NCBI GenBank assembly: GCA_014549065.1
Contig: JACDOX010000001.1
Location: forward strand, 7,941,736-8,005,735
Length of the DNA: 64,000 nt
Direction: 5' to 3'
Source: Cardinalis cardinalis
Lineage: Eukaryota > Chordata > Aves > Passeriformes > Cardinalidae
Shown piece after piece: positions 28,700 to 40,699 of this stretch. Numbering within the stretch: position 1 is the stretch's first letter; every line of letters starts with the position of its first letter. A model generated the notes under the pieces. That model was given only the letters and a program-made list of their open reading frames with translations, was not told where the DNA came from and searched no databases. Position numbers and translations under genes: made by a program.

Positions 28700-31600
28700 T
28701 CTCCAAACTAAAGTATCTTCCTACTCCAATCAAACTGAAAGGCAATCAATGTAGTTAAAAACTGCTTAAATGCACTTTCCTTTCAGTGCAAATATTTAAG
28801 TATAATAAAGAGCAAGAAATCTGTTTTACATGGTGCATAGATAAAAACTGTACTAGAAATTGAAATGTATTTTTCAACATGGATTTATTTACTTGTTCTC
28901 AAATATTCTGAAGCGGCCAAGTTTTCAAAGGTGAAATAATACAGGGAGACCTCTAAAATCAATTTTTTCCCCCCCAAGAAACTTATTTCACAGTTTAAAA
29001 TTTCTGAAAGTATAATCTAGATTTCTGCTTGCCTTCTACAGCAATTGACACTAGAAGTGTGTTTGAGTATTTCTTATGAGAAACAATAATAGCACATATT
29101 TGACAAGACCTGACATCTTTTCCTCACAGGTAAGTTTAATATTCATCCAGCTAGGAACTATTGCCATCACCCAAACACCATCATGATTAAGCTTCCTGTA
29201 TTACTCTGCACTCAATTTTTCTATTTGTAGCATCATCAGCTCAAGTCAATTTCACAGTACTCCTTGGCACAATTTTTGTAGTACAAAATTATCAATAGCT
29301 AAACTTAAAGGGACACAAATAGATTCTGCGAGAATAAAAGAGTTTTAAACAAGTTAAAGTGCTGAGTTCAGAAAAGACTGTATCCAAAAGAAAAGGATAC
29401 ACTCAGGCAGCTAAGACAAAAAACCCTTTAAAATTATAACTGGGAAAACATTACATTTTACAAGTAATGAGAAATTAAACAAGTTTGATATAAATATTTC
29501 ATGTATACTTTTTAAAGCAACTTCAACACATACTAAAACCAGCCTGAATAATTAGGATAATTAACATATTAGGATTCTTGGTTAACTTTTTAAGTAAAAA
29601 ATAATGTAACTTTGTTGTTTAGGAATAGAGCTGATTTCATTGTACTGGTATGCTTATAACTGTACTTAAACACCATTTAAAATAGCATGTAGCAACACCA
29701 TCCCTTGACAGATGCAATAATATTTTTATTACTTTTTCTGAAACTGATTAAAATATAGCCATAAGCAATATGTTTGTGCTGGGGCATAATTAGGAGTGGT
29801 TTAGTCTGAGCACAATCCTAGTATTCAAAATAATAAAAGAAAACTTCAAATCACAGATGATTAGGCTTTTTTTAAGCCTAAAGATTTAAATAACTGGCAT
29901 TTATGTCTAAGCTCTTCCTAAGCTAGGTGGTTCAATATTTCCTAGTGTCCTAGGTGAAACAAATTATGTAAGTATTGATCACATTAACTTCCAGTGAACA
30001 AAATAAGCTTGAACAATATTGTGTTTAACTTTTAAACAGAACACAAAACTCTGACACTATTTTATATTTGTTTTATTTTACTTTAATACTCTTCTTAAAG
30101 TACTTGTGAGGAGAAGAACACCAGTAACTGATAGCAGGTAGCTAACACCATAAATTTACACCTTTGTAATGTATCGTCTTATGAAAACATAAGAACAGCT
30201 GCAGGCAATTTCTACTTTTATATATTTATATTTTATCTATACTTGCATGTGATAAATGCAGCATTACTAAGCCTTGCATGTAGGCAGCTGCAGTAAATGC
30301 AAAATAGTATAAATGAAAATTCCACACGTGACAGTAGGAGTTTGAAGAAACTTAACATTTACAAACTTGTAAATGTTTTATTACTAACTATACTGGCTTG
30401 ATTGAAATTTAATAGCAAGCTGCCAGAATCTCTCATTCTGCCTTTCCTTCAAAAAGATCTCTTTAAAAAAAATATTCCTATTCCACAACTGATTCAAAAG
30501 ACACGATATTGTCCCTAAATGTCTCCTAAAAATGTGTGCATGTCTGTATCTATCCCACATATAAATGGAACATTCATGATAAATACATATACCCCACAGT
30601 AAACAGTTTTATTACAAGTGACAAGCACTTGAGACAGTAAAATCTGATTTGCGTACACAGGGTCTTTCTGCTGCTCAAACACGTAGTATAGTGAGATCTC
30701 ATTAACTCAGGATCAGATGATTTGCAGGGTTTTTTAGAAAACTCATGCACTACAAAAAGAAGTACATACTCAATTCATGAAGAGGTAAGTTAAGTTTTCT
30801 GACAGCCTCGTTCCATTTCGGTTATTTGGCAATTCACAGTAAATGTGCATAAGGCAAAATCAGCAATCTACATCTTATTTCCTAAGAAATACTTTACACT
30901 TGCAGACTGCCAAATCTGATGTGACTCACAACCAAAAAGAAAAGCTTTTAGGGTTAGAGATACACAGTGTCAGGCTACTGGTAAATTACCTGCAGAATAC
31001 ATGTAAATCTACATGCAATCTATATTGCTAAATTGTATCAAATAAAGTATTATTACAGCAATATGGAAGAGATTATTATTAGTTATCCTAACTTAAGTGA
31101 AAAAACAACTTTGACAAATAATTCCCTTTAAACACTTTCTAATCTGATTTCTAGGGATATTTTCCTTGAGAGAGGAATTTAGCACATTAAGTGCAAAAGA
31201 AGATTATAGCAATTCAGTTTACTGTAACAGACACTTTTTGCATTTTTCCAAGTTTCTTTACATAGTTATTTCTTAATTGCATCTGATGGCAATTCCTAGG
31301 TTTTACTTTCCTGATTCCCACTTGACTTTCTCAAATCTGATTTGAGGTATTTTACTTCAGAGTTACTGTTGTATGCATTACAGCCACACGTGTCTGCATT
31401 CGTTTTTTTAATCTCACTTTTTAGTTTTATAATAGTTCAGACCTGTGGGTTTTTTCCCTCTCTTTCCTTTCCTCTAAACAAATACCCATTGGGCCACATT
31501 TTATTTCCATTGTGCTCCCCTGTAAGTCTATAAAAACCACCAGATTTGGTCAGGAATAGAACAGGTCACCACTCTGGCCATGTATTTTAATGTATTTGAC

Positions 31601-34600
31601 AAGGTATCTCTACACTCTGGACAGGCAGTGAACCAGGAAGGAGAGAGAAGGCTGCAGAGAAGGATATAATAGAAATTTTTTATTCCTTCAACATGAGAAT
31701 AACTATATATCCTTTTCCACTCTTCACAGTCAGGTATGTACTTACACAGTCACCTCAAACCCCTGACATATACGGTGGCTAATTTCAATGCTGTGATCCT
31801 ACAGTAACCGTTTGCTAGACATGCAGGGTCCATTTAAATATTAAAAAATTTAATACATCCTATGAGAAGGCCCCATCCTTTAAAACTGTGAGCACACAAC
31901 TACTCTAAAAAGCATCTTTTCAAAAGTCAAAAAACTCCCTCTAGTTCTATGAATTTCTGCTATCTGTCCTAAGATGAGACAATAGCAGGTGAACAGTGAT
32001 ACAGATGTAGATAGAAAACACTTTAACAACACAAACTAAATAAAAATAAAACTGAATCTGCAGTAATGGTGACCAGTTCTGTTTAATATTAGGTTTTCTG
32101 AACTTGCATACAATTAGGATCTTTTGTATTTGATATTTGGTGGACAACTCTTTATTTAAAAATGCATTAGTAACTGCAATCTATGCAATTTCAGATAAAT
32201 GTTCACTATATTCCTTGACAACTAAAAAAAAACCAAGCATCTGTGTAAGTGATTATATTGAGAGTTAATCAGTTTTTTACATTCAAGTTACAAGATCACA
32301 CAATTTAAAAATCAATATAAATTGAATTAAATTCTAGATGTGGGGTTTTTTTAGATTAGAGGAAAATACACAATTGTCTATTATCAAATGCCCAGATAAT
32401 TGCAAAAAAACCACTCCAATGCTTCAGAAATTTAAACATTTTATATTTGATCAATACAAGTGTTACTTTGTTCTAATATTTGAATTATTTTTAAATAGTT
32501 TTTTAAGGCTACCTAAACATTTGGTAATCAGTTAAAGATGCTTAGCAGTTCAGTGGATAAATGCTGCACATTTCTTTCAAAAGCTCTGCAAGCTAAATCG
32601 TTACTAGAAGCAGATATTTGGAGAATAACTCCTTGAAAGCAAGTTCTCTATCACCTCAGTAGTGGTCACTGCTAGCTCCTTTCAAGTCTATACTGATTTG
32701 AGAATGGTCTAAGTACTTGAACAGATTTCATGTTTTCCAGAATATTTCTGCTTGGTAAACATATAAATTTGTTCAAGAACCCTACCAAAAAGTATTTGTT
32801 CACAAAAACTGGTTTTAACAACATAAGGAGTTATAGACAGAAAATTAAAAAACTTATGGTTTAGATTCTGAAGTAAAAACATCTATTTCACAAAATCACC
32901 TTGAACAGCTACAAACAGTGGTTTATTTAGAACATGAGCAGTGCCCTCCTTAACCCATTAATTTTAAAACATATGCAATACCCTGAAAGGAGGAGACTTT
33001 AGGGCACCATTTTGACTAACCAGTTGCAGAGATGGACAACCATTAGAAGTGGCTGCACTTTGTATGCAGTGCCTTTTAAAACTACATAAACTTTTTAAAA
33101 GTTTCTTAATTTAAATCTCAAAAGTTCTACATTGAAAACTATTTTTTCAGGATAATTACTAAATTAAAAGTACACACCAAGAGACACATTTGAGCTAGGC
33201 ATTCAAGGAAAGCTGAATGCATGTCACTTTAGATTCCTGTATTGGCTTGTATTGTTGTAGAATACTGTAGTTATTAATTTTTAAACATTACTGAATAGGA
33301 TTTATAGGTCTCTAAAAAGGATTTTAATACATTTACACCTCTCCTGTTTACCTAGAAAGAGTAGGTTAACTTCACCAACAACAGACCATAGTATTTGTTT
33401 CCTCAGGTGTTTTAATTTTAGAAAATCTTGAAAAAATCAAACTGTATCATCCATGGAATCAGACCAATACATAATAAAGAAGATTATCTTAACTCTTAGA
33501 ACAAGGAAACTTTGAAAGTTACTTTGTATTTTTATTTTAAAAAAACACTTCATCACTGTAAGAATTNTGTTTTCTACAAAAGAGTAAGTTTGTAAAAAAA
33601 TAATCCTAAACAACATTCTTTTTTGCTATTATTATCTCCATCTGGATTATACCTTAAAATTAAATCCAGTTTAGAGGAGTATCAAATTCTGAGAGAACAC
33701 CCTTTCCTCTTTCTCCACCCTAAATCCTGAATTTTGTACTACGGTTGGATACACCGAATCTACTTTGTAATACACAAGTGTGAGTCAAGAAAGATACTCC
33801 ACAACACTGCTCCTTTCACATTGTTATTATCAGTGTCTATACCTATTTTCAGCATTAAAATATTAATGATTAAAAAGCTCCAAATTAGGTAAAAATGTAG
33901 AGGCATGTTAAGCACTTCATACTGATGGTCACAGAAACAGCATTTGAAGAGTTCTCAGTACCATTAACTAGTTTATTTAAGTTAGTTCTGTACATCTAGT
34001 ACCATCTGTCTCTCTACCCTGGTACATTAAAACTGCCAACATATGGTGAACTGCTATTAATTTATCAAATTTCTATGCATTCCAGGGTAATGTTACTTCA
34101 GTCAATAAAAATAATNGATCAGTTTAAGAAATATTCAGAAAGGAACTTTAAAGTCTGAATTCTTACTAACTATAAAAAAGATCTCTAAACCATAAAAGGC
34201 AGTTTTGGAAAAACATTCAATATCATTCCTTTATACAAAATTATTAATCTTTCTTCCTTAATGACCCTTTTTTCTAACCTAAGAGTAGTTAATGTGATTT
34301 AATTTTCACAACTGTGAGTCACTGGAAAACTTTGAGATTTCTGCCCAAATCTTTAACCACAAGGCTATCCTAGGCAACAAGTTTCTTTGGTCACACTTGC
34401 AGAAAGGGTACAGATCATTTGCAAGCACATGCTATTCAACACAGAGGGCTATCACAACTCCTACTCAACTTCCACAGATTCACAGAAAACATGTGCTGCA
34501 ATAGCCTCCATCCAAGTTCAGTAGCCCATCTCCCCTCTCAAGAACTGCATACTTGTACTCAGTTTTCACTCTAGAACTAAGTACAAAGGCTCCAAAACCA

Positions 34601-35000
34601 AAGCAAGTGTAAAGGCAACATTGCAACTCCTCATAAAGGTATCAAATTGCCATGTTAAGAGGCGATGCTAATTTTTTAAAATAGGACATTCAAAAATAAA
34701 ATTAAAATACATAGGAGATAATAGAGACAAGCAGAGCATTTCGCATCATCACAGTTAAACATTTACAAGCTAAAAATTAGGGAAAAAAAAGTATCAGCCA
34801 GAACCCATGCTAAAAGCATGCATGCATACACACATGCACACATACACATGACACCAGACCACAGTTAGGATGACTTTTCTTTCTTTAAATAAAGCCAGAG
34901 GCAATTCTTCCAAGTCATGTTTTAACTACACACCTAAGGTGTACTTGTAAAGAGCCCCTACTTTGGCCAATTAAAACCTACAGTTATTTTTCAGTATTTT
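28700..35000. other. Long A/T-rich unique stretch without genes or recognised repeats
   Basis: Over 6 kb of A/T-rich sequence with only short chance frames and no CR1, microsatellite or long homopolymer. Single N bases are also rare here. It belongs to the presumed PLAG1 intron; I see no feature that I can name. Confidence 0.6.
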
Positions 35001-35921
35001 CAAAACCTTTGGGGATGGTTTAGGAGATTTAGGCATAGAATAAACTTTTGAACAAACTCAAGTGTTCCCAACAAAACTGAATGCATTCAAAGTAAAAATA
35101 ACGCACTTCACAACTTTCACGAAATGTCTGTGAAATTGCCCTACACACAGGGAATTCATCCCCTCCCACAGAATTCACAGCTAGCAGAACAGCACTAGAT
35201 CTTAGTATTATACAATCTGAGACTATTTCATTTCTGCAACATACAATCCAAAAAACACTCTCCAAAACACAGCATTTTAATTAACACACCAAGAAAACTC
35301 CCCTGAAGACTTGCTACACACAAAAGAATTGCTTTGATCCCAACGATTCTGCACGTTTCCCCCTGCTATCCTTCCCTAATTTATCAGACTAGGGCCGATT
35401 TGATACCTTTCCATTAAAAAAAAAAACAACGAACCACCCCTCTGGTAGAGGCAGAGGTGCTGCAGAGGTGATGATAACCCTAGGAAAAGAGAAGCTGTCT
35501 CTTTAAAATGCCCTGCTATGTCCCTGATCCCACGTGGAACCAACATCAGCAGCACTTTCGCATTAACTTCAATGTGAGGCGAGATGAGGCATCATTATTT
35601 CATATAAATAAAACGAGGAGACTGCAGAATACATTCTTTGTAGGAGACAAACAGGTGAACTGAACGTGCCAGGGAAATCAGCAACCACCCGCAGGAGAGG
35701 TGCCCTGCCCCCGAGCCCTCTCTGCTCTCCCTATGGAGCATTAGCTCAACCCCACACCACTCTCAAGAATCCAGTTCAAATAGAGGAGTGAGCCACCAAG
35801 AAAACTTGAAATTCAAAGGCAACGAAAATGCACTTTATAAACCGGAAAGGTTTACTCCTTGCCTCACACATCCTAATTAGATCAGGAAAGTGACACTACA
35901 AAAGCATTACATTCCGGTCCG

Positions 35922-35954
<33 letters not shown>
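35922..35954 (+). repeat. A33 homopolymer
   Basis: Thirty-three consecutive A bases followed by A/G-rich sequence to about 35,990. It is the longest homopolymer in the window and sits 700 bases left of the CpG island. No retroposon body is recognisable to its left, so a processed insert is not supported. Length is prone to sequencing error. Confidence 0.97.
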
Positions 35955-35956
<2 letters not shown>

Positions 35957-36443
35957 AAAAGGGAAAGAAAAAGACAGAGGAAAGAAAAGAGCCCCCATCT
36001 CCCCAAATCCCCCAAAAACACACACACAAAAAAAGCATTAAAAAAGGAAGTTATAAAGCACCACATCCAGCATTTATCTTATCTAGGATCACTCCACATT
36101 ACCCCCAAGTTATACACTTTCTGCACCATCATCTCCCCCTACCTCTCTGTCCTGAAAGGGATTTTCACGTTTTCTCATTGTCGGTGGCGAGTTATAAGAG
36201 GCTTTTGCCTTTCCAAAGAATTCATCAACAAAAAAAATAATAAATATTAACTCCTTGCTCCCTGAAACCTTAAAACAGTCTCGGGAAGACACGGGTTTTA
36301 TACTGTTACCTTGAGGAAGAAAAGGGGGAGCAGCCCCGATTTTTAGGTATTTTTTGGCATTTTTTTCTGATTTTTATTTTGTTATATGCCTCAGTTCTCC
36401 CTCCATTTTGGTTGTTTATGATACTGACAACAAGCTGTCCCTG

Positions 36444-36462
36444 CTCTCTCTCTCTCTCTCTC
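36444..36462 (+). repeat. (CT)n dinucleotide repeat
   Basis: About nine perfect CT units about 200 bases outside the CpG island edge, within a generally pyrimidine-rich stretch. Confidence 0.95.
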
Positions 36463-37140
36463 CGGATCTCTCCTGCTTTCAGTTAGCAAACCCCCCTCCC
36501 CAATGCAACACGACTCAGCACTTACTTGGGTTCACACTTTTCTCTAAACACACACCGATGGGGAAGGGAAAAGCTCCTGGGCTACTCGGAGGGGGAGAGC
36601 AGGCAAATTCGTTTCTTTATTACGAAAAAAAAAACTTTTGTCCAAAAAACGACGGGAAAGGGGGGTCGAGTGCCCCAAAGTCACTCCGGATCCCCCCAAA
36701 GACGCAGCCGCCAGGTCCGGGGGACACCCCACGGGTAGCCGGGTCCACGGGGGAAATTTCTGTGCGAAATTTGTCCGGTTTGAGGCGGCGGGCGAATTTA
36801 TATTAATTTTTTCCCTCATTTTTCGGCACCGCGGTCTCTAATGTCTTCCGCTCCCTCTCTCGCCGCTCTCGCCGCTGTCACTGCATTCACAGCACAGGCT
36901 CCGGAGAGGCGAGGAGGGGAGGGGGCGGCCGCGCCGCTCCTGCCCCTGCCCCTGCCCCGCGGCCCCGGGCCCGGGCCGCCGCGGGGGTCGGCGGCGGGCA
37001 CCCCGCGCCCTCCTGCCGTCCCCCGGGCAGCCCCGCCGCCTCGCCCGCTCCTCGCGAACCAGCAGAGCGCCGCGGGGAGGGAGGGGAGGAGTGGAGGAAA
37101 CTCCTGAGAGAGGTTTTTCTGAAAATCATCTCTTTCTCCC

Positions 37141-37255
37141 TCCGAAGGGGGGTGGGGGGGGGCACCGCTCGCCTCGGCTCCCCTCCCCTGCTTTTCCCCC
37201 CGGGGGGGTCCGACGCGGGGCGGCGGGGGGCTGCGGGAGACGGGGGGAGAGGGAT
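37141..37255 (+). other. G-run cluster with quadruplex potential
   Basis: The plus strand carries many runs of four or more G, including a run of six (37,147-37,152), one of nine (37,154-37,162) and several from 37,201 to 37,250. Spacing between runs is short enough for G-quadruplexes. It lies about 160 bases inside the presumed PLAG1 intron 1, on the template strand for PLAG1. Confidence 0.6.
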
Positions 37256-37412
37256 GGAAGGGAGGGATGGTTAACACAAACTTTTCCTCACTGCTCGCTG
37301 CTCCTCTCTCCTCTCCCCCCTCCTTCTCCTCCTCCCCCTTCATAATTTAAATAACCCTGATATTTCCCTGCTAAACCCCGGCGCCTGCCCCCCAAACCCG
37401 CAGCAGACTCAC

Positions 37413-37570
37413 CGCGGGAGCCTCAGCATCCCCTCTGCGCCCCGTTTCCACCCTTTACAGTGTTCTCCGATTTTTCTGTAATTTTTTCCCCATATTTCGG
37501 GCTGGACGCGGCGGGCCTGGAAATTGTTTGCTTTCCCGTCTTTCCAGCAGCCATTGTAGTGTATGCGCTG
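37413..37570 (-). other. PLAG1: Probable PLAG1 exon 1 (5' untranslated)
   Basis: On the minus strand a strong donor, CGCG|GTGAGT, lies at 37,413/37,412 within the CpG island. About 140 bases upstream of it there is a YY1-like site (AATGGCTGC at 37,556-37,548), typical of positions just downstream of a start site. In vertebrates PLAG1 and CHCHD7 are head to head with a short gap and PLAG1 has non-coding first exons. None of the PLAG1 C2H2 zinc-finger coding sequence is in this window, so the identity rests on synteny and the donor. The 5' edge is approximate. Confidence 0.55.
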
Positions 37571-37900
37571 CGGTGCAGCCCAGCCTGCCGCACACGCCGC
37601 GCCCACACCGCCCGCCGCCCACACGCACCGCGGGTTGGACGCCTCCCCCAGTCAGTCAGGGCCGCGGCCGCGCCCCGCCGCCGGCGCCTGCGGCCCGCGC
37701 CGCCCGCCCCGTTGGTGGAAGGAGGCGCCGCTCACGGCCGGGGCGGGCGCGGCGCCGCCGCCATTGGCGGCCCGGCCGTGCCACTCAGAGCCGCCGGGGC
37801 GTGGGCGGTGGCGGCGCGGGGCCGGGGGGAGCCGCGGGGCCGGGAGCGGGGTAGGCTGCGCCCGTACTTAAGCGCGCTGCCCGAGCCGCTGACGTCTTTC
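37571..37900. promoter_or_regulatory. Bidirectional PLAG1-CHCHD7 core promoter
   Basis: Roughly 300 bases separate the two presumed first exons. Visible motifs are a GC box (GGGGCGGGC, 37,740-37,748) and a composite site at 37,757-37,770 that on the minus strand reads as a CCAAT box running into AATGGCGGC, a YY1-like site. There is a second GC/EGR-like GTGGGCGG at 37,801, and a CRE-like TGACGTC at 37,890-37,896. No good TATA box is placed for either direction; TACTTAAG near 37,865 is at best weak. This set fits a TATA-less housekeeping bidirectional promoter. Confidence 0.75.
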
Positions 37901-37962
37901 GAATTGGAGACGGGCTCCCCCGCTCCCGCCCCGGGCTCCAGTGGACACGGCCGGGGACGGAG
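37880..37962 (+). other. CHCHD7: CHCHD7 exon 1 (5' untranslated)
   Basis: The 3' edge is set by a strong splice donor, GAG|GTGAGT, at 37,962/37,963 inside the CpG island. The next recognisable acceptor in this orientation that joins to coding sequence is TCTAG at 40,671-40,675, after which the coding exon begins at 40,676 with 24 bases of leader before the ATG. The 5' edge is not visible in the sequence and is only estimated from the CRE-like site just upstream. No ATG occurs in the CHCHD7 reading frame in this exon. Confidence 0.65.
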
Positions 37963-40675
37963 GTGAGTGCCGCCGGCGGCGACCCGCGCTATGTCCGCCC
38001 GCCGCTTCCCCTTCCCGGCCGGCGCAGAAAAGTCTCCTCGACCTTCGCGGCCCGTGGGCCGGGGCAGCCCCGCTCGGGCCCGGCGGCGGCGCGGCCAGGG
38101 CACCGCTCCCTGGCGGCAGGTGGTGCCGAGGGGAGGCGGCGGGAGCTGCCGCGGGGAACGAGCCGGGGCGGGAGAAGGGGTCGCCGGGCGCCTCCGGCCG
38201 CTCTGCCGCCAGCGGAAGGCAGGGACTGGGCGGGGGGCGCCGGCCTCGCTTCCGCACCTGGACGGCCCCCGGCCTTCCCCGGGAAGCTGAGCTGGGCAAG
38301 GCGGCAGCTCCGCAGTGCTGAGCGTCAGGGACCGCCGGCTGCCGCTTCCTGCCTCCGCCGCCGTAACAGCCCAGAGTGCCGTAGGAATTCTGGTACGGTC
38401 TTGGCTCCAGGGTTCAAAGTTTTAATGAGCTGGTCTACGTTGCGGCATAATTAGCGAATTTGTATCTATATGTGTGCATTTAAAGCAGACCAAACGCTTT
38501 TCAATGGGCGGGGGCCTGTAGCGAAGTGCCCTGATGGTTTATGAACTGAAAAAGCCCTAGGGTTAAAGAGTGCAGCAACAGCCTTGGTTCTCTGTGGTAC
38601 AGTTTACAACTGTTAATGTGTTAAAGCATAATTAAGAACTGTGGCATAGACAAGCTTTCGGTTGTGGTTGGGCTCTGATCTGTAATCTGAAAGCAGGAAG
38701 GGAAGCCTGTACTTGTGCAAAACCTGGGAGGAGGGGGAAGCTCGCTTCCTGCCCAACTGCTCATTCAGTCACACAGCAGCATTTCGGCGTGACCCGCCTG
38801 CCCTTCCAGCTGATAATGTTTCAAGTCTGAAGTAGTTCGGAGAGGGGGAGAGAGCAACACGCGCAGGAGCTATCAGACCTTTTGGGTAGTACTAAGAATG
38901 TTTAAGCATTTGCCTGCTCCGAGCTGTGAATCTTCATTAGAACCTGAACTGCTTATTCGTTAAGTAGGTGTTTAATGGATTGTGTGCATTGTTCCTTAGA
39001 ACGGGNGCGGTTGCCGACTCTGGTAGTGTAATCAAACTGGAAGTGTCAAGTGCAGTTTGTATAAGGAACACCGATTATGACGGCCCCATCCTATGACTCC
39101 CAAGTATTCTTTCGGAGAGTAAGTCTGAAGTCAGAGTGACAATGTACACCTTGAGGCATGTCTGCTTAGGCGGCAGTANCAATGAAATGCAGAGTTATAA
39201 AACAGGCACATGCAAACAGCTAAAAATCTTTTATCTGTTGNGGTGAGTTAGGTGAGGCATTGTGGTACGCTGCTTTTGCTTCCCACTTCTCTCTTCTCTC
39301 CTTCTTTCTTGAAGTCTGTGATGATGCTAGTATACATGCTTGTGTTTCCATTTGAGTTGGAAGTGCCTGATCAAAAATGCACTTCCACCCATCAAAGAGG
39401 AGAACATTTGCCTGGCTTGTTAAATTAACTTAAGCACTGGATAGTTCTCAAAGGAAAGTGAAAGCATTTCCCCAATGTTGTTAATTAAAAGGCCNATTTG
39501 NAGAAGATGATCATATGGAAAGCAAAGAGTACCATAAGCACCAGGAAAGTATACATGCACAGCTTGTAAAATCTAAGGCTTGTTTACTGGGAAGAGTTTA
39601 CTCTTACCCAAAGAAGAAACCCCACCTAAAACATGGTTGTCTATGAGCTACAAAGAGCAGTATTTGAATTTTTTTAAATTTGGTATCAAGCAAAACAGGC
39701 TTTTTACTGGAGACTTGCACTTATCATTCCCTAATGTGCACAGAAACAGATCTAAGTTAAGAATTAGCACCGATTTTTTTTTTTTTTTTTGAGAAAGTAA
39801 AAAACAAGATTGTGTCCTTCATTAGTATTACTTTAATTTGCTCCCTGTGTTTCTGATTGCATTGATTCAAGCAGTCATCTGGTCAATATTAATTTATTTT
39901 CTGTTAGATTTCGTATTTGTTTGGAACACATACCTGTATTGCCATATGTGTGCCGGAGGCAATGTATAGGGAGCTGTAAAGGGAAAGAGGGTCTGCTGTT
40001 CATCTTGATGTCATCATCTTGGATCAGTGTAGAGTCTTGGCACTGAGCTCTGTGTCTCTCAAGCTTACAGAGTCAGTGTCAAACTACTAAATGGTAAAAA
40101 ATGTGATTCAAGCTGTCATACACAGTGTAAGTGGTCTGGTCCCACCTTGCGGTGAAACTAGTTCTTTTTCTATTAAATATTTGCTATAGCAACACAGGAG
40201 ATAGTTGGGCACTTGATGTACCTGGGAAAGCACAGTGATGATGCAGATGTGATCCAGCTAAGGAGTAGGGACAAATCTGGAAAAGTTTACTTGTGTATTC
40301 CTCCCACACACTATTAATTGAAGTGTCTACAGTGTGTTGGCTGTGAAGAGCTTCTATGGAGCAGTTTCTCNTACACGTGGTCACTTCCTCCATGATACAC
40401 AGGCTGGTGTGAGAGCTGCTGCAGTGGCTCCATTCTCTGCAGGAATTTAGTAGGGAGTAAGCAGTCTTGGAGGTGGGCTAAACTTGCCAGTGTTGTTTTG
40501 CTGTTACTGCTTTTGAAGTAACACTTTGCAAAAGAAGATTGGGTTTTGTTTAATTTTTTTTTAAGATAACAAAACTGTGTGTTGCTAGAAGGCCTTTTAT
40601 TACATCCTGAAATTCAGACTTAATCCTGAGTTACTGTAAAAGTAGATACTTAACCTGTTTATTTTCCCTTTCTAG
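37963..40675 (+). other. CHCHD7: CHCHD7 intron 1
   Basis: The first 400 bases continue the CpG island. The rest is unique sequence with a T17 run at 39,774-39,790. I see no coding exon in it. Confidence 0.7.
39774..39790 (+). repeat. T17 homopolymer in CHCHD7 intron 1
   Basis: Seventeen T bases in a unique-sequence context. Confidence 0.95.
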
Positions 40676-40699
40676 CCAAGGGACGAGTGTCTGTCTAGA
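40676..40699 (+). other. CHCHD7: CHCHD7 exon 2 leader (5' UTR part)
   Basis: These 24 bases lie between the acceptor AG at 40,674-40,675, preceded by a pyrimidine-rich tract, and the start codon. They contain no ATG, so initiation at 40,700 is unopposed within this exon. Confidence 0.8.

Larger units (their letters stand above)
1..37412 (-). other. PLAG1: Presumed PLAG1 5' intron sequence (no coding exon found)
   Basis: No frame on either strand shows a conserved protein with splice sites. PLAG1's seven C2H2 fingers and its large final coding exon are absent. By synteny this should be the first intron of PLAG1, transcribed leftwards, perhaps containing further non-coding exons that I cannot recognise. 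PLAG1 encodes a nuclear zinc-finger activator of growth genes such as IGF2. The stretch is mostly unique A/T-rich DNA with the CR1, simple-repeat and hairpin features listed separately. Confidence 0.5.
36650..38390. promoter_or_regulatory. CpG island over the PLAG1/CHCHD7 head-to-head start
   Basis: Base composition changes abruptly from A/T-rich flanks to very G/C-rich, CpG-dense sequence, densest at about 36,890-38,350. It contains both outward-facing splice donors (37,412 minus, 37,963 plus). No single N base occurs in it. Islands like this normally mark promoters active in most tissues. Confidence 0.9.

Noticed and set aside
35890..36240. 116-codon lysine-rich frame
   Set aside because: It is produced by the A33 homopolymer and A/G-rich flank.
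36816..37343. 175-codon minus-strand and other long frames in the CpG island
   Set aside because: Proline-, glycine- and arginine-rich frames are expected where G/C content removes stop codons; none has conserved motifs, and they occur in all registers.
1..37412. PLAG1 zinc-finger coding exons
   Set aside because: I looked for C2H2 CxxC...HxxxH patterns in the open frames and found none, so the coding exons are placed outside the window.
37460..37966. 168-codon plus-strand frame across the promoter
   Set aside because: It crosses the presumed PLAG1 exon on the other strand and the CHCHD7 donor, is low-complexity, and is not in the CHCHD7 reading frame.
37868..38454. Several frames of 107-163 codons in CHCHD7 exon 1 and intron 1
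   Set aside because: They are G/C-driven chance frames that run through the splice donor.
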